From positions 1 through 12,480 of the forward strand of contig JAQBBZ010000128.1 in NCBI GenBank assembly GCA_032125735.1: a stretch of 12,480 bases of DNA, written 5' to 3'. The notes under the pieces were generated by a model that saw only the letters and a list, made by a program, of their open reading frames with translations, searched no databases and was not told where the DNA came from. How positions within the stretch are numbered: the first letter of the stretch is position 1; each line of letters begins with the position of its first letter. This DNA comes from Labilibaculum sp032125735. Its GTDB lineage: Bacteria; Bacteroidota; Bacteroidia; Bacteroidales; Marinifilaceae. This document shows, one piece after another, positions 1 through 7,800 of this stretch. Position numbers and translations under genes: made by a program.

Positions 1-605
1 GCATGGACAAATCAAGCGTAAGCTTACTAGTTGATCGTGGAATTGCATTGCATAAAATAATTCGATTGTTAACTATTTCCTGCTCTGGGAATGGTTATTT
101 GAATTTTATGGGCAATGAATTCGGACATCCCGAATGGATTGATTTTCCTCGCGTAGGAAACAATTGGTCCTACAAACATGCACGACGTCAATGGAGTTTA
201 GTAGACAATCCCCTTTTGCGATTCGAAACTTTAAATGAATTTGATAAAGACATGATTGCTCTTCAAAACAAAGAGGAATTCATTAACGAACCCTGTATCA
301 ATTGCGTTCAATCCGATGATAAAAATCAAGTTTTGGCTGTTCTGAGAAAAGATTTACTTTTTGTTTATAACCTAAACCCTAACGAATCGTTCACTCATTA
401 TGGTATTCCTGCAAATTCAGGTAAATACCAACTTGTGCTTAATTCTGATGAAAAAAAATATGGAGGTTTCGATCGCGTAGATGGAAGTCATCTTTACTAT
501 TCAAAACCTGAAGCACAAATGTCTAACAAACACAGGGTATACTTATATCTTCCAAGCAGAACAGCACTGGTATTCAAGTATATTCCATCTAAAAGCATCT
601 TTTAA
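1..605 (+). CDS. glgB: 1,4-alpha-glucan (glycogen) branching enzyme, eukaryote-like type, 3' part only
   Basis: This is the C-terminal 200 residues of a GH13 glycogen branching enzyme, which cuts alpha-1,4 chains and re-attaches them as alpha-1,6 branches. The gene begins upstream of the window; the ATG at position 3 is an internal methionine. The visible part starts near DRGIALHKIIRLLT, followed by GYLNFMGNEFGHPEW, IDFPR, GNN and ARRQWSL, then an all-beta C-terminal domain with YGGFDRVDGS and VYLYLPSRTALVF. These blocks match the animal/fungal GBE1 type much better than the classical E. coli GlgB type. The catalytic Asp, Glu and Asp all lie in the missing part, so activity cannot be judged here. 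The stop is 2 bases before the next gene, so the two are almost certainly co-transcribed. The otherwise conserved stretch after RLLT reads ISCSGNG rather than the usual HALGGEG. Confidence 0.93.
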   Translation, partial: MDKSSVSLLVDRGIALHKIIRLLTISCSGNGYLNFMGNEFGHPEWIDFPRVGNNWSYKHARRQWSLVDNPLLRFETLNEFDKDMIALQNKEEFINEPCINCVQSDDKNQVLAVLRKDLLFVYNLNPNESFTHYGIPANSGKYQLVLNSDEKKYGGFDRVDGSHLYYSKPEAQMSNKHRVYLYLPSRTALVFKYIPSKSIF

Positions 606-607
606 AA

Positions 608-2308
608 ATGAAAGTAGTTAAACCGATTATATATCAGTTGTTTCCTCGTTTATTTGGAAACAAAAACACAAAGCTTGTTATTAATGGCTCGCGGAGTAAA
701 AATGGAACTGGGAAATTCAATGATATCAGCAATAAAGCGCTTCAGGAAATTAAAAAACTTGGAATTACTCATGTTTGGTATACAGGAATTATTGAACATG
801 CTATTGTCGAAGGATATCCTGATGCCGGAATTCCACATGGCAATCCTTTAGTAATAAAAGGAAAAGCAGGATCACCCTATGCAATTAGAGACTACTATGA
901 TGTAAACCCCGATTTGGCTGAAGATGTGGATCAGAGAATGAAAGAATTTCAAAATCTGATTACTCGTACGCATCAAAACGATATGAAAGTAATTATCGAT
1001 TTTGTTCCCAATCATTTGGCAAGAGAATATCATTCGGATGTGAAACCCAAAGGCATTTCTGATTTTGGTGAGGAAGACAATGGTAGCGTAGGTTTCTCGC
1101 CCAACAATAATTTTTACTATTTACCGCATGAACAACTGCACCTGTCTGATGATATAAGAAAGTATTTTCCAAATACAGATTATCTGGAATATCCTGCAAA
1201 GGCAACAGGAAACGATCAGTTTACATCTTATCCACAATTAAATGACTGGTACGAAACTGTAAAATTAAATTATGGTGTCGATTATCAGAATAATCATTCC
1301 TTACATTTCGATCCGATTCCAAACACATGGATAAAGATGAAAGACATTTTGCTCTATTGGGCAGAAAAAGGTGTTGATGGCTTTCGGTGCGATATGGCAG
1401 AAATGGTTCCAGTTGAATTTTGGCATTGGGTGATTGGAGAAATAAAATCTGCATTTCCTGAAATTCTTTTTATTGCTGAAGTGTACAATCCTTATTTATA
1501 CGAAACCTACATCAAAACAGGAAAATTCGATTATTTGTATGATAAAGTGGGTTTGTACGATACTCTTAAAGGAATTATTAGAGGTGAAAGAGCTGCAAGA
1601 GATATTTCTCAATGTTGGCAATCCTTAAATAATCTGGATGAATATATGCTTCGATTTTTGGAAAATCATGATGAGCAAAGAATTGCTTCACCCTATTTTG
1701 CTTCGGATCCAATTAAAGCCCTTCCAGGGATGATGCTATCTGTATGCTTTAATCGAGGTGCGGCCATGATTTACTCCGGACAAGAATTTGGTGAAACAGG
1801 AATGGAAGAATCTGGATATAGTGGCTCCGATGGACGTTCTACCATATTCGATTATTGGAACTTGCCCGAACATCAAAAGTGGATGAATAATGGCAAGTTT
1901 GATGGAGAATTATTATCTGATCAACAAAAGCAGCTTCAAAATTCCTATCGCGATATTCTGAAACATGCACAACTGCCAGCTATCTCTCAAGGTGAATTTT
2001 ACGATATCATGTGGCAAAACACTGATAATTCAATCTTTAACTCGGATAAAGCTTATGCCTTTTTACGCCACACAGCCAAGCAAAAAGTATTGATAATCTG
2101 TAATTTCGATGCTAACACTCAGCATCTGCAGGTGAAAATCCCAACACATGCTTTAGAAGTAATGAATATTCCTCCTCTTACAGAATTGTGCTTTACAAAT
2201 CTACATTCAAAAGATGAAATTAAGTCTAGCTGTGAAGAAGTTGCCATAAAAGGATTGTCAGTAAGCATTTCAGCTTATCAATATCTTCTTTTTGAAATAA
2301 GAGAATAA
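608..2308 (+). CDS. GH13 alpha-amylase family protein, probably cytoplasmic
   Basis: A 566-residue GH13 enzyme acting on alpha-1,4-glucans. The four family motifs are present in order: DFVPNH (131-136), GFRCD (258-262, nucleophile Asp262), an acid/base Glu291 in IAEVYN, and ENHD (352-355, transition-state Asp355). An early YQLFPRLF motif starts the barrel, and a beta-rich C-terminal domain occupies roughly 480-566. There is no signal peptide or lipobox, so it probably works inside the cell on glycogen or maltodextrin rather than on external starch. The ATG lies 2 bases after the branching-enzyme stop, which points to translational coupling and a role in glycogen remodelling or turnover. Whether it is a hydrolase, a transferase or a maltogenic enzyme cannot be told from the motifs. 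The family call is firm; the exact substrate is inference. Confidence 0.9.
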   Translation: MKVVKPIIYQLFPRLFGNKNTKLVINGSRSKNGTGKFNDISNKALQEIKKLGITHVWYTGIIEHAIVEGYPDAGIPHGNPLVIKGKAGSPYAIRDYYDVNPDLAEDVDQRMKEFQNLITRTHQNDMKVIIDFVPNHLAREYHSDVKPKGISDFGEEDNGSVGFSPNNNFYYLPHEQLHLSDDIRKYFPNTDYLEYPAKATGNDQFTSYPQLNDWYETVKLNYGVDYQNNHSLHFDPIPNTWIKMKDILLYWAEKGVDGFRCDMAEMVPVEFWHWVIGEIKSAFPEILFIAEVYNPYLYETYIKTGKFDYLYDKVGLYDTLKGIIRGERAARDISQCWQSLNNLDEYMLRFLENHDEQRIASPYFASDPIKALPGMMLSVCFNRGAAMIYSGQEFGETGMEESGYSGSDGRSTIFDYWNLPEHQKWMNNGKFDGELLSDQQKQLQNSYRDILKHAQLPAISQGEFYDIMWQNTDNSIFNSDKAYAFLRHTAKQKVLIICNFDANTQHLQVKIPTHALEVMNIPPLTELCFTNLHSKDEIKSSCEEVAIKGLSVSISAYQYLLFEIRE

Positions 2309-2477
2309 ATAATTTAATTGATTTACACACTATAAATACAATTATTTGGAGGGATAGAAGCAAATATCATCGGTAATTGTACTACGTTTACACAATTTTT
2401 AAAAATTAACTGCGAAATAGACATTGCTTAGGGAATTTAGCCCTGGTTTTGCAAAGCGCAAAAAAAATATACGCGGA

Positions 2478-3584
2478 ATGTTAAAGAGTGAATTAGAGAT
2501 GAGAATATCAGGCAAAAAAATATCAGTAAATCGACCAGAACCAATTGTTACAGATATTGACGTGGTTCCTTACAAAAAACGTATGGATCCTATGGATGCT
2601 GTTGATGCGCTTATTGAAGGGCATTTTGTTTTAATTGTTGATTATTACAGTAGCGGTCTTGCCGTACTCAGTGAATTAAAAAAACATCTTGAGACAAAAT
2701 ATCCGGATCAGTCCTTTCGTGGGCAACGTGAATTTCGCACTGCCTATAGAGAGCTATCCCATAAATTACTTTTACACATATCGAATAACAAACTATCTGT
2801 ACGAAAAGCACCGGAAATTGGCTGGTTAAAAAGCTTATATCCCGAGTTTACAGAATTTTTATTACCATTTTCTCAGGTGCAAGGACTTAATAGTTCGTGG
2901 CAATGGTACGAAAAAGGAATTTTAATACCTGTAATTGACCGAAAAATACATCCGTTTTACGGTACATATTTCCCAACTCGATTTGAGCATTTAAAGCAAT
3001 TCGATAAATGGCTGGAACGCTACAAGGGAGAAAAAAAATCTGCCATTGATGTAGGAATTGGCTCCGGCATTTTAAGCTTTCAATTGTTGAAGCATGGTTT
3101 TCAGAAGGTTTGTGGAACAGATAACAACCCAAATGCAATTATTGGCTTATCTAAAAGTTTGAAGGAAACCAAATTGGACTCGAAAATAGAACTACAATTT
3201 GGAGATTTATTTGCCGAAAATAACGCAAAATCAGATTTAATCGTATTTAATCCGCCTTGGCTACCTGCAACATACAATCAGGAAGTTATTGATACGGCAA
3301 TTTACTATGAGAAAGATTTGTTTCCACGTTTTTTTGCTGAAGCAAAAAAACACTTAAAACCTGAAGGAAAATTGGTCATCCTATTTTCTAATTTAGCACA
3401 AATTACCGATCAAAAAGTAAGTCATCCTATAGAAAAAGAATTGGCAGAGGGTGGCCGATTTGAAAAGGAATTACTACTGCATAAGAAAGTACGATCAGCC
3501 TCCAAAAACACGAAAAGAAACCAAAACTGGCGACATGAAGAAATGGTAGAATTATGGGTACTAAAATTACTCAAAACCAAATAG
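2478..3584 (+). CDS. Class I SAM-dependent methyltransferase with NPPW motif
   Basis: The C-terminal half is a Rossmann-fold methyltransferase. SAM-binding motif I is DVGIGSG (residues 209-215 counted from an upstream TTG at 2424), followed by an acidic GTDNNP end of strand 2, and motif IV is NPPW (276-279). NPPW/NPPY motifs are typical of enzymes that methylate an amide or exocyclic nitrogen of glutamine, adenine or guanine (HemK, RlmF, RsmC-like), so the target may be protein or RNA; this is inference. The first ~195 residues form a separate N-terminal domain that I do not recognise, with KAPEIGWLKSLYP and VQGLNSSWQWYE blocks. The frame opens at the TTG at 2424, just after a TAG; I chose the ATG at 2478, and an ATG at 2499 is also possible. 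It lies about 170 bases after the GH13 gene with no convincing terminator between, so it may share that transcript. Confidence 0.85.
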   Translation: MLKSELEMRISGKKISVNRPEPIVTDIDVVPYKKRMDPMDAVDALIEGHFVLIVDYYSSGLAVLSELKKHLETKYPDQSFRGQREFRTAYRELSHKLLLHISNNKLSVRKAPEIGWLKSLYPEFTEFLLPFSQVQGLNSSWQWYEKGILIPVIDRKIHPFYGTYFPTRFEHLKQFDKWLERYKGEKKSAIDVGIGSGILSFQLLKHGFQKVCGTDNNPNAIIGLSKSLKETKLDSKIELQFGDLFAENNAKSDLIVFNPPWLPATYNQEVIDTAIYYEKDLFPRFFAEAKKHLKPEGKLVILFSNLAQITDQKVSHPIEKELAEGGRFEKELLLHKKVRSASKNTKRNQNWRHEEMVELWVLKLLKTK

Positions 3585-3615
3585 CCTGAATAATAGCAAA
3601 AGATAATTTATTTCT

Positions 3616-3623
3616 TAAATTTG
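3616..3623 (+). promoter_or_regulatory. Possible Bacteroidota -7 promoter element
   Basis: TAAATTTG fits the Bacteroidota -7 consensus TAnnTTTG exactly and lies 53 bases before the start of the small lysine-rich gene. No TTTG box of the -33 type is found at the usual 19-21 base spacing upstream, so this is only a half-supported promoter. Confidence 0.3.
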
Positions 3624-3676
3624 AAATAATATTTTCACCAGTAAAAATTAGAATATTAATTTAAAACTTAAATATC

Positions 3677-3781
3677 ATGGCTAAGTCTCAAGACGCTAAG
3701 AAAAACGTAAAAAAAGAACCTGCAAAAACTACAAAAGAAAAAAAAGAAGAAAAAAGAGAGAAAAAGGCTAAGAAAAATTAA
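3677..3781 (+). CDS. 34-residue lysine-rich small protein
   Basis: A short ORF (ATG to TAA) encoding 34 residues, nearly half of them Lys, with several Glu and no hydrophobic stretch. It begins MAKSQDAKKNVKKEPAK and ends in runs such as KEKKEEKREKKAKK. Very similar short basic proteins, often starting MAKSQ, occur across Bacteroidota in my recollection; their function is not known to me. The composition suggests a disordered or helical nucleic-acid-associated peptide, which is inference. It is supported as a gene by a perfect -7-like element 53 bases upstream, by its position as a separate unit after the methyltransferase, and by a strong hairpin terminator 25 bases after the stop. It could be a chance ORF in A-rich DNA, but the promoter-ORF-terminator arrangement argues otherwise. 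Confidence 0.7.
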   Translation: MAKSQDAKKNVKKEPAKTTKEKKEEKREKKAKKN

Positions 3782-3806
3782 GATTATTGGTTTTAAATAA
3801 AAATAC

Positions 3807-3835
3807 AAAGGCTGTTTCTAACGAAACAGCCTTTT
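3807..3835 (+). terminator. Rho-independent terminator after the small lysine-rich gene
   Basis: A perfect 12-bp stem, AAAGGCTGTTTC paired with GAAACAGCCTTT, with loop TAAC, followed by one more T and then GCGTTTT. The A-run before and T-run after allow it to act on both strands. The stem core is identical to the one at 4805-4838. Confidence 0.88.
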
Positions 3836-4046
3836 GCGTTTTCACGAATTGAAACACGACCAAATAATACAACTCCATATAAAAGATATAATCCCTATTC
3901 CTAAACTTCAGTTTCCCTAATCATTTAACATCAATTACTAATTAGAATTTATTAAAGTGAGCATCAAAAAATAATTTTATTATTTCGTGAATAATTCAGT
4001 AAATTAAGGGTACATATAAAAAAGAAGCTAATTGGACTTAAAAAAT

Positions 4047-4060
4047 TAATTAGCTAATTA
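4047..4060. promoter_or_regulatory. 14-bp perfect palindrome upstream of dodecin
   Basis: TAATTAGCTAATTA is its own reverse complement and ends 29 bases before the dodecin ATG. The right arm AGCTAATT is repeated directly at 4026-4033. It is a possible repressor site, but in DNA this AT-rich a chance origin is not excluded. The rest of the 308-base gap 3782-4089 holds the terminator at 3807-3835 and nothing else that I can identify; no matched -33/-7 promoter pair was found. Confidence 0.3.
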
Positions 4061-4089
4061 TCTAAATTCATTCACTTAAATCCAATATT

Positions 4090-4293
4090 ATGACCATTTT
4101 AAAAGTTCTTGAAGTAATGGCATCATCCAAAACCAGTTGGGAAGACGCCACAAAAAACGCAGTAAAAACAGCCGCGAAAACAGTTAAAGAAATCCGTTCG
4201 GTGTACGTTCAGGATATGAGTGCCGTTGTCGATAAAAATAACATTACTGAATACCGGGTTAATGTTAAAATCACCTTCCAATTATTGGATTAG
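4090..4293 (+). CDS. Dodecin family protein
   Basis: A 67-residue protein of the normal dodecin length. Dodecins form hollow dodecamers that bind and store flavins or related cofactors in the cytoplasm. The family pattern is clear: a first strand ending in KVLEVMASS, the SWEDATKNAVKTAAKTVKEI helix, a middle strand SVYVQDMSAVV, and a last pair TEYRVNVKITFQL. In archaeal and mycobacterial dodecins a Trp in the middle strand stacks on the flavin and a Gln in the last strand contacts it; by my alignment these are Ser and Arg here (IRSVYV and YRVNV). Cofactor affinity or identity may therefore differ, although Trp-less dodecins also occur in other bacteria. It appears monocistronic, and there is no Shine-Dalgarno sequence before the ATG. 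Confidence 0.93.
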   Translation: MTILKVLEVMASSKTSWEDATKNAVKTAAKTVKEIRSVYVQDMSAVVDKNNITEYRVNVKITFQLLD

Positions 4294-4345
4294 TCCTTAG
4301 TAATACTTATTCGATATTGTTTAACACAAAAAAAAAATAAAACGA

Positions 4346-4799
4346 ATAGGACTTATATCATTTATTAAAAATGCTGGGGAGAAAAATTTCGACAAATCTG
4401 AAGAAACTCTTGAAAAAGAAAAATCTGAGTTAATCTCTAACCCTATTAAAAAATTTGGTTTTGACTCCAACAACATAAGTCGTTGTTGATGATGAAAAAG
4501 TCACTCTTACGGGCAGTATTGATAATATGGAAAAAAATTGTAGTTCCCGCTGGAAATATAGATGGAATATCTTCAGTTAATGATCGGATTAAAGTTACCA
4601 ATCCTCCTTCTATTAAGCCAAAAGAACCCGAGAAACAATTATGCACAGTTAAAAAAGGAGATTATTTATCAAAAATTGCCAAAGAAGTGTACGAAAAGGC
4701 CAACAAATACAACATTTTTTTGAGGCCTACAAGCCAATGCTAAAGGATCCAAATATGATTTATCCCAGACAGGTACTCGTAATTCCACCTTTAGACTAG
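4346..4799 (+). pseudogene. Decayed BON-LysM peptidoglycan-binding protein gene
   Basis: Pieced together over three reading frames, this stretch encodes about 151 residues of a small cytoplasmic-type BON plus LysM protein (YgaU-like). Piece 1 (4346-about 4480) reads GLISFIKNAGEK then FGFDSNNIS. Piece 2 (4482-about 4532) reads VVDDEKVTLTGSIDNME, the start of the BON core. Piece 3 (about 4537-4716) reads IVVPAGNIDGISSVNDRIKV, then the LysM start TVKKGDYLSKIAKEVY. Piece 4 (4719-4799) reads FEAYKPMLKDPNMIYP and QVLVIPPLD, then TAG. The expected ATG before GLISF is ATA, and no in-frame start lies between it and an upstream TAA at 4322. The frame changes are +1 near 4480, +1 in the A7 run 4531-4537 and -1 in the T7 run 4715-4721. 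Two homopolymer sites leave sequencing error possible, but a third change plus a lost start favour a real pseudogene. Confidence 0.85.
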
Positions 4800-4804
4800 A
4801 ATTT

Positions 4805-4838
4805 AAAAAGGCTGTTTCGAAATCGAAACAGCCTTTTT
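4805..4838. terminator. Bidirectional terminator between converging genes
   Basis: A perfect 15-bp stem, AAAAAGGCTGTTTCG (4805-4819) paired with CGAAACAGCCTTTTT (4824-4838), with a 4-base loop. Flanking A and T runs make a U-tail on either strand. It starts 5 bases after the BON-LysM stop and lies 15 bases beyond the stop of the - strand fusion gene, so it can end transcription from both directions. Confidence 0.92.
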
Positions 4839-4853
4839 AACACCAATATTATT

Positions 4854-7800
4854 TTAGATCCACTTCACGTAATTAAAATCCTGACGATGTGGAAGATTAT
4901 CATTACAAGCATACATTCTCAATCCAAAATCAAAAATTCCTGGATCATTCAATTCCAAATCCAATCGATAGAAAGCCAGTGAATCAACTTTACGATCTAA
5001 AATTAGTTGCTCTGTTCGAATCGCACCTGGTTTTTGAGGATTCATTGAAGCTCTTACCACCAACTCAACACAAATTTTTTCTTCAATTAAATCTTTCAAA
5101 TCAAGTGCAACTTCAACATGATAATTTTCACCGGATAAATACTTGTGTTTAGGAGTACTTGGTGCATCAACAGAAACAACCTCAATTTTATCCCATGAAG
5201 CAAGAATTTTTTGTTTCCATTTGACGATGTCTTTTGAAATTTGGTAATTACTCTCCCTTAATTTTGTAACACGTTGAAACATCTTAGTATAAAAACGATC
5301 CTTATAATTGTCGATCATACGCTTGGTAGTATATTCCGGTGCAATTTCGGCAATACATTTTTTAACGTACTGAATCCAATCAACTGGAATATTGTTCTTA
5401 TCACGCTTATAGTATAGAGGAATAATTTCGTTTTCAAACATTGAATAAATAGTCTGAGCATCCAATTCATCCTGAAAGGCTTGATTCTCATAAGTTCGCT
5501 CTTCGGTTAGAGCCCAACCAGCTCCTTCGCGATATCCTTCTAACCACCAGCCATCAAGAACACTAAAGTTAAGAACTCCATTCATCACGGCTTTTTCACC
5601 CGAAGTTCCTGAAGCTTCCAATGGTCGGGTTGGTGTATTCATCCAAATATCAACACCTTTTACCAATCGCTGTCCCAATTCCATGTCGTAATTCTCAAGG
5701 AACAAAATCTTTCCTTCAAATTCCGGACGACGGGATATTTCAACAATAAATTTAATTAAATCCTGACCAGCCTTATCAGCAGGATGAGCTTTTCCTGCAA
5801 AGATAAATTGCACTGGTTTTTCAGGGTTATTTAAAAGTTTAGATAAACGTTTTAAATCGCTAAACAGCAAATGTGCTCTTTTGTAAGTAGCGAATCGACG
5901 AGCAAAACCAATTGTTAGAGCATTCTCATCTATTGAATCAATAATATCAACTAAGGAACGAGGATCTTCGTATCGTTTAATCCAATTTTTTTGGAAACGA
6001 TCTTTCGCAAAATCAATCAGTTTTTTACGCAATACGTTTTTAATATCCCAGATTTTCTCATCAGCAACATCGTATATTTTTCTCCAATATTCTTTGTTCG
6101 ATAAATCATTCATAAATCCTGCATCAAACTCCTCTTCGTGCAAAGTTCTCCATTCTTTTGCTGTCCAGCTAGGGTAATGAACTCCATTAGTTACATAACC
6201 AATATGCAATTCCTCTGGAAAATATCCTGGGTAAAGATCATTAAACATTTCCCGAGAAATTTTTCCATGAAGCATACTTACTCCATTCATTGCAACCGAT
6301 GTGTTGGCGGCCAAATTACTCATTGAAAATTTCTCGTTATAATCCAAAGGATTCTCTCTTCCCAGAGCAAGAAATTGATCCCAACTTAATTTTAATTTTC
6401 CTGGAACATATGACAGATAATGTCTAATCATATCAGCAGAAAAAGTATCATGTCCTGCAGGAACAGGCGTATGTGTGGTAAACAATGACGAAGCTCTTAC
6501 AATTTCCAAAGCTACTTCGTATTGATAACCTTCTGAAATTAAATTAATCAAACGCTCCACATTTATAAAAGCAGCATGCCCTTCGTTGCAATGATACAAG
6601 TCTGGCTGAATATTAAGAGCATCAAGTGTTTTAATACCTCCCAATCCCAGAAGAATTTCTTGCTTGATACGGTGATCCCAATCGCCACCATATAACTGGT
6701 GAGTTAAAGATCGATCCTGCTCTTCATTCATCTCTGTTTCCGTATCCAAAAGATATAAGGAAATTCTGCCTACTTCAACTTTCCAAATTTTAGCAACTAC
6801 AGTTCTTCCTTCTAAGGAAATTGAAATTGTTTTCGCAAAACCAGAACTATCTCTCACACGGCTAATTGGTAATTGAGAGAATTTTTGCTCATCCAGCTCA
6901 ACCAACTGTTCACCATTTAAGGAAAGATGCTGAGTAAAGTATCCAAAACGATACATGAAACCAACGGCAACCATATCAACATTAGAGTCACTGGCTTCTT
7001 TTAAGTAATCACCAGCTAAGATTCCTAATCCTCCAGAATAAATCTTTAGGTTGTTATTTAAACCATACTCCATACTGAAATAAGCAATTTTAGCTTGTCC
7101 TTCAGCTGGTTTTTCAGCCATGTAATCATTAAACTCCTGAAGAACAATGGAATAATTCTTCATGAAAGTTTCATCTGTCGCCAATTTCTTCATTCGTGAA
7201 CTAGACACTTGCTTTAGCAAAAGAATTGGATTCTTTTTGCAAATATGCCATAATTCCGGATCCACAGATTCATAAAGATCGATCGCTTTATAATTCCAGC
7301 ACCACCATAAATTTTTCGATAATTCCTCTAAGCCAAGTAATTCATGCGGAAGATTAGTTTCAATAATTAATTTCCGCCAATTTATAGTATTGCTTTTCTG
7401 AACATTTAGATGATTTTCCACCTCAACCTGTACATCTGTTCCAATTCCTTTTTCCATATTGTTTTTGATTGCTAATTCGTATGCATGGTAATAATTCCCT
7501 ATAAAATTTTTCCATAATGTCCTTTTGGCAATACTACTCGCATTTTCCCTACACCTTTGAACATCATTTACTGATTTTGTTGAAAAATTAAATATTTGAG
7601 AAGCTATATTTTCAACGACTTCTTTTCTATTTGAATCATTTCGTTCAACGACTGTAACTCCACCTTTATCTGATTCTCCAATCATTCGAACCCATTGACC
7701 AAATCCGGATAAAGAGGTTGTGATTGTAGGAACGCTAAAGGCAACACTTTCCATTGGAGTATATCCCCAAGGTTCATAATAGGATGGAAAAACCGACAAA

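Noticed and set aside
3..5. ATG at the left edge as start of a 200-residue gene
   Set aside because: The protein matches only the C-terminal third of branching enzymes, and the ATG is inside a conserved region, so the gene begins before the window.
2307..2347. 8-bp inverted repeat AAATAATT/AATTATTT after the GH13 gene as a terminator
   Set aside because: All A/T, a 25-base loop and no T-run; too weak to call.
2345..2390. TTTG (2345) and TACGTTTA (2383) as a promoter for the methyltransferase
   Set aside because: The -7 match lacks the final G and the spacing of 34 bases is far from the usual 19-21.
4483..4743. 86-residue open frame as an intact LysM gene
   Set aside because: Its first part is out of frame with the BON homology and its end is out of frame with the LysM end; it is one piece of the broken gene at 4346-4799.
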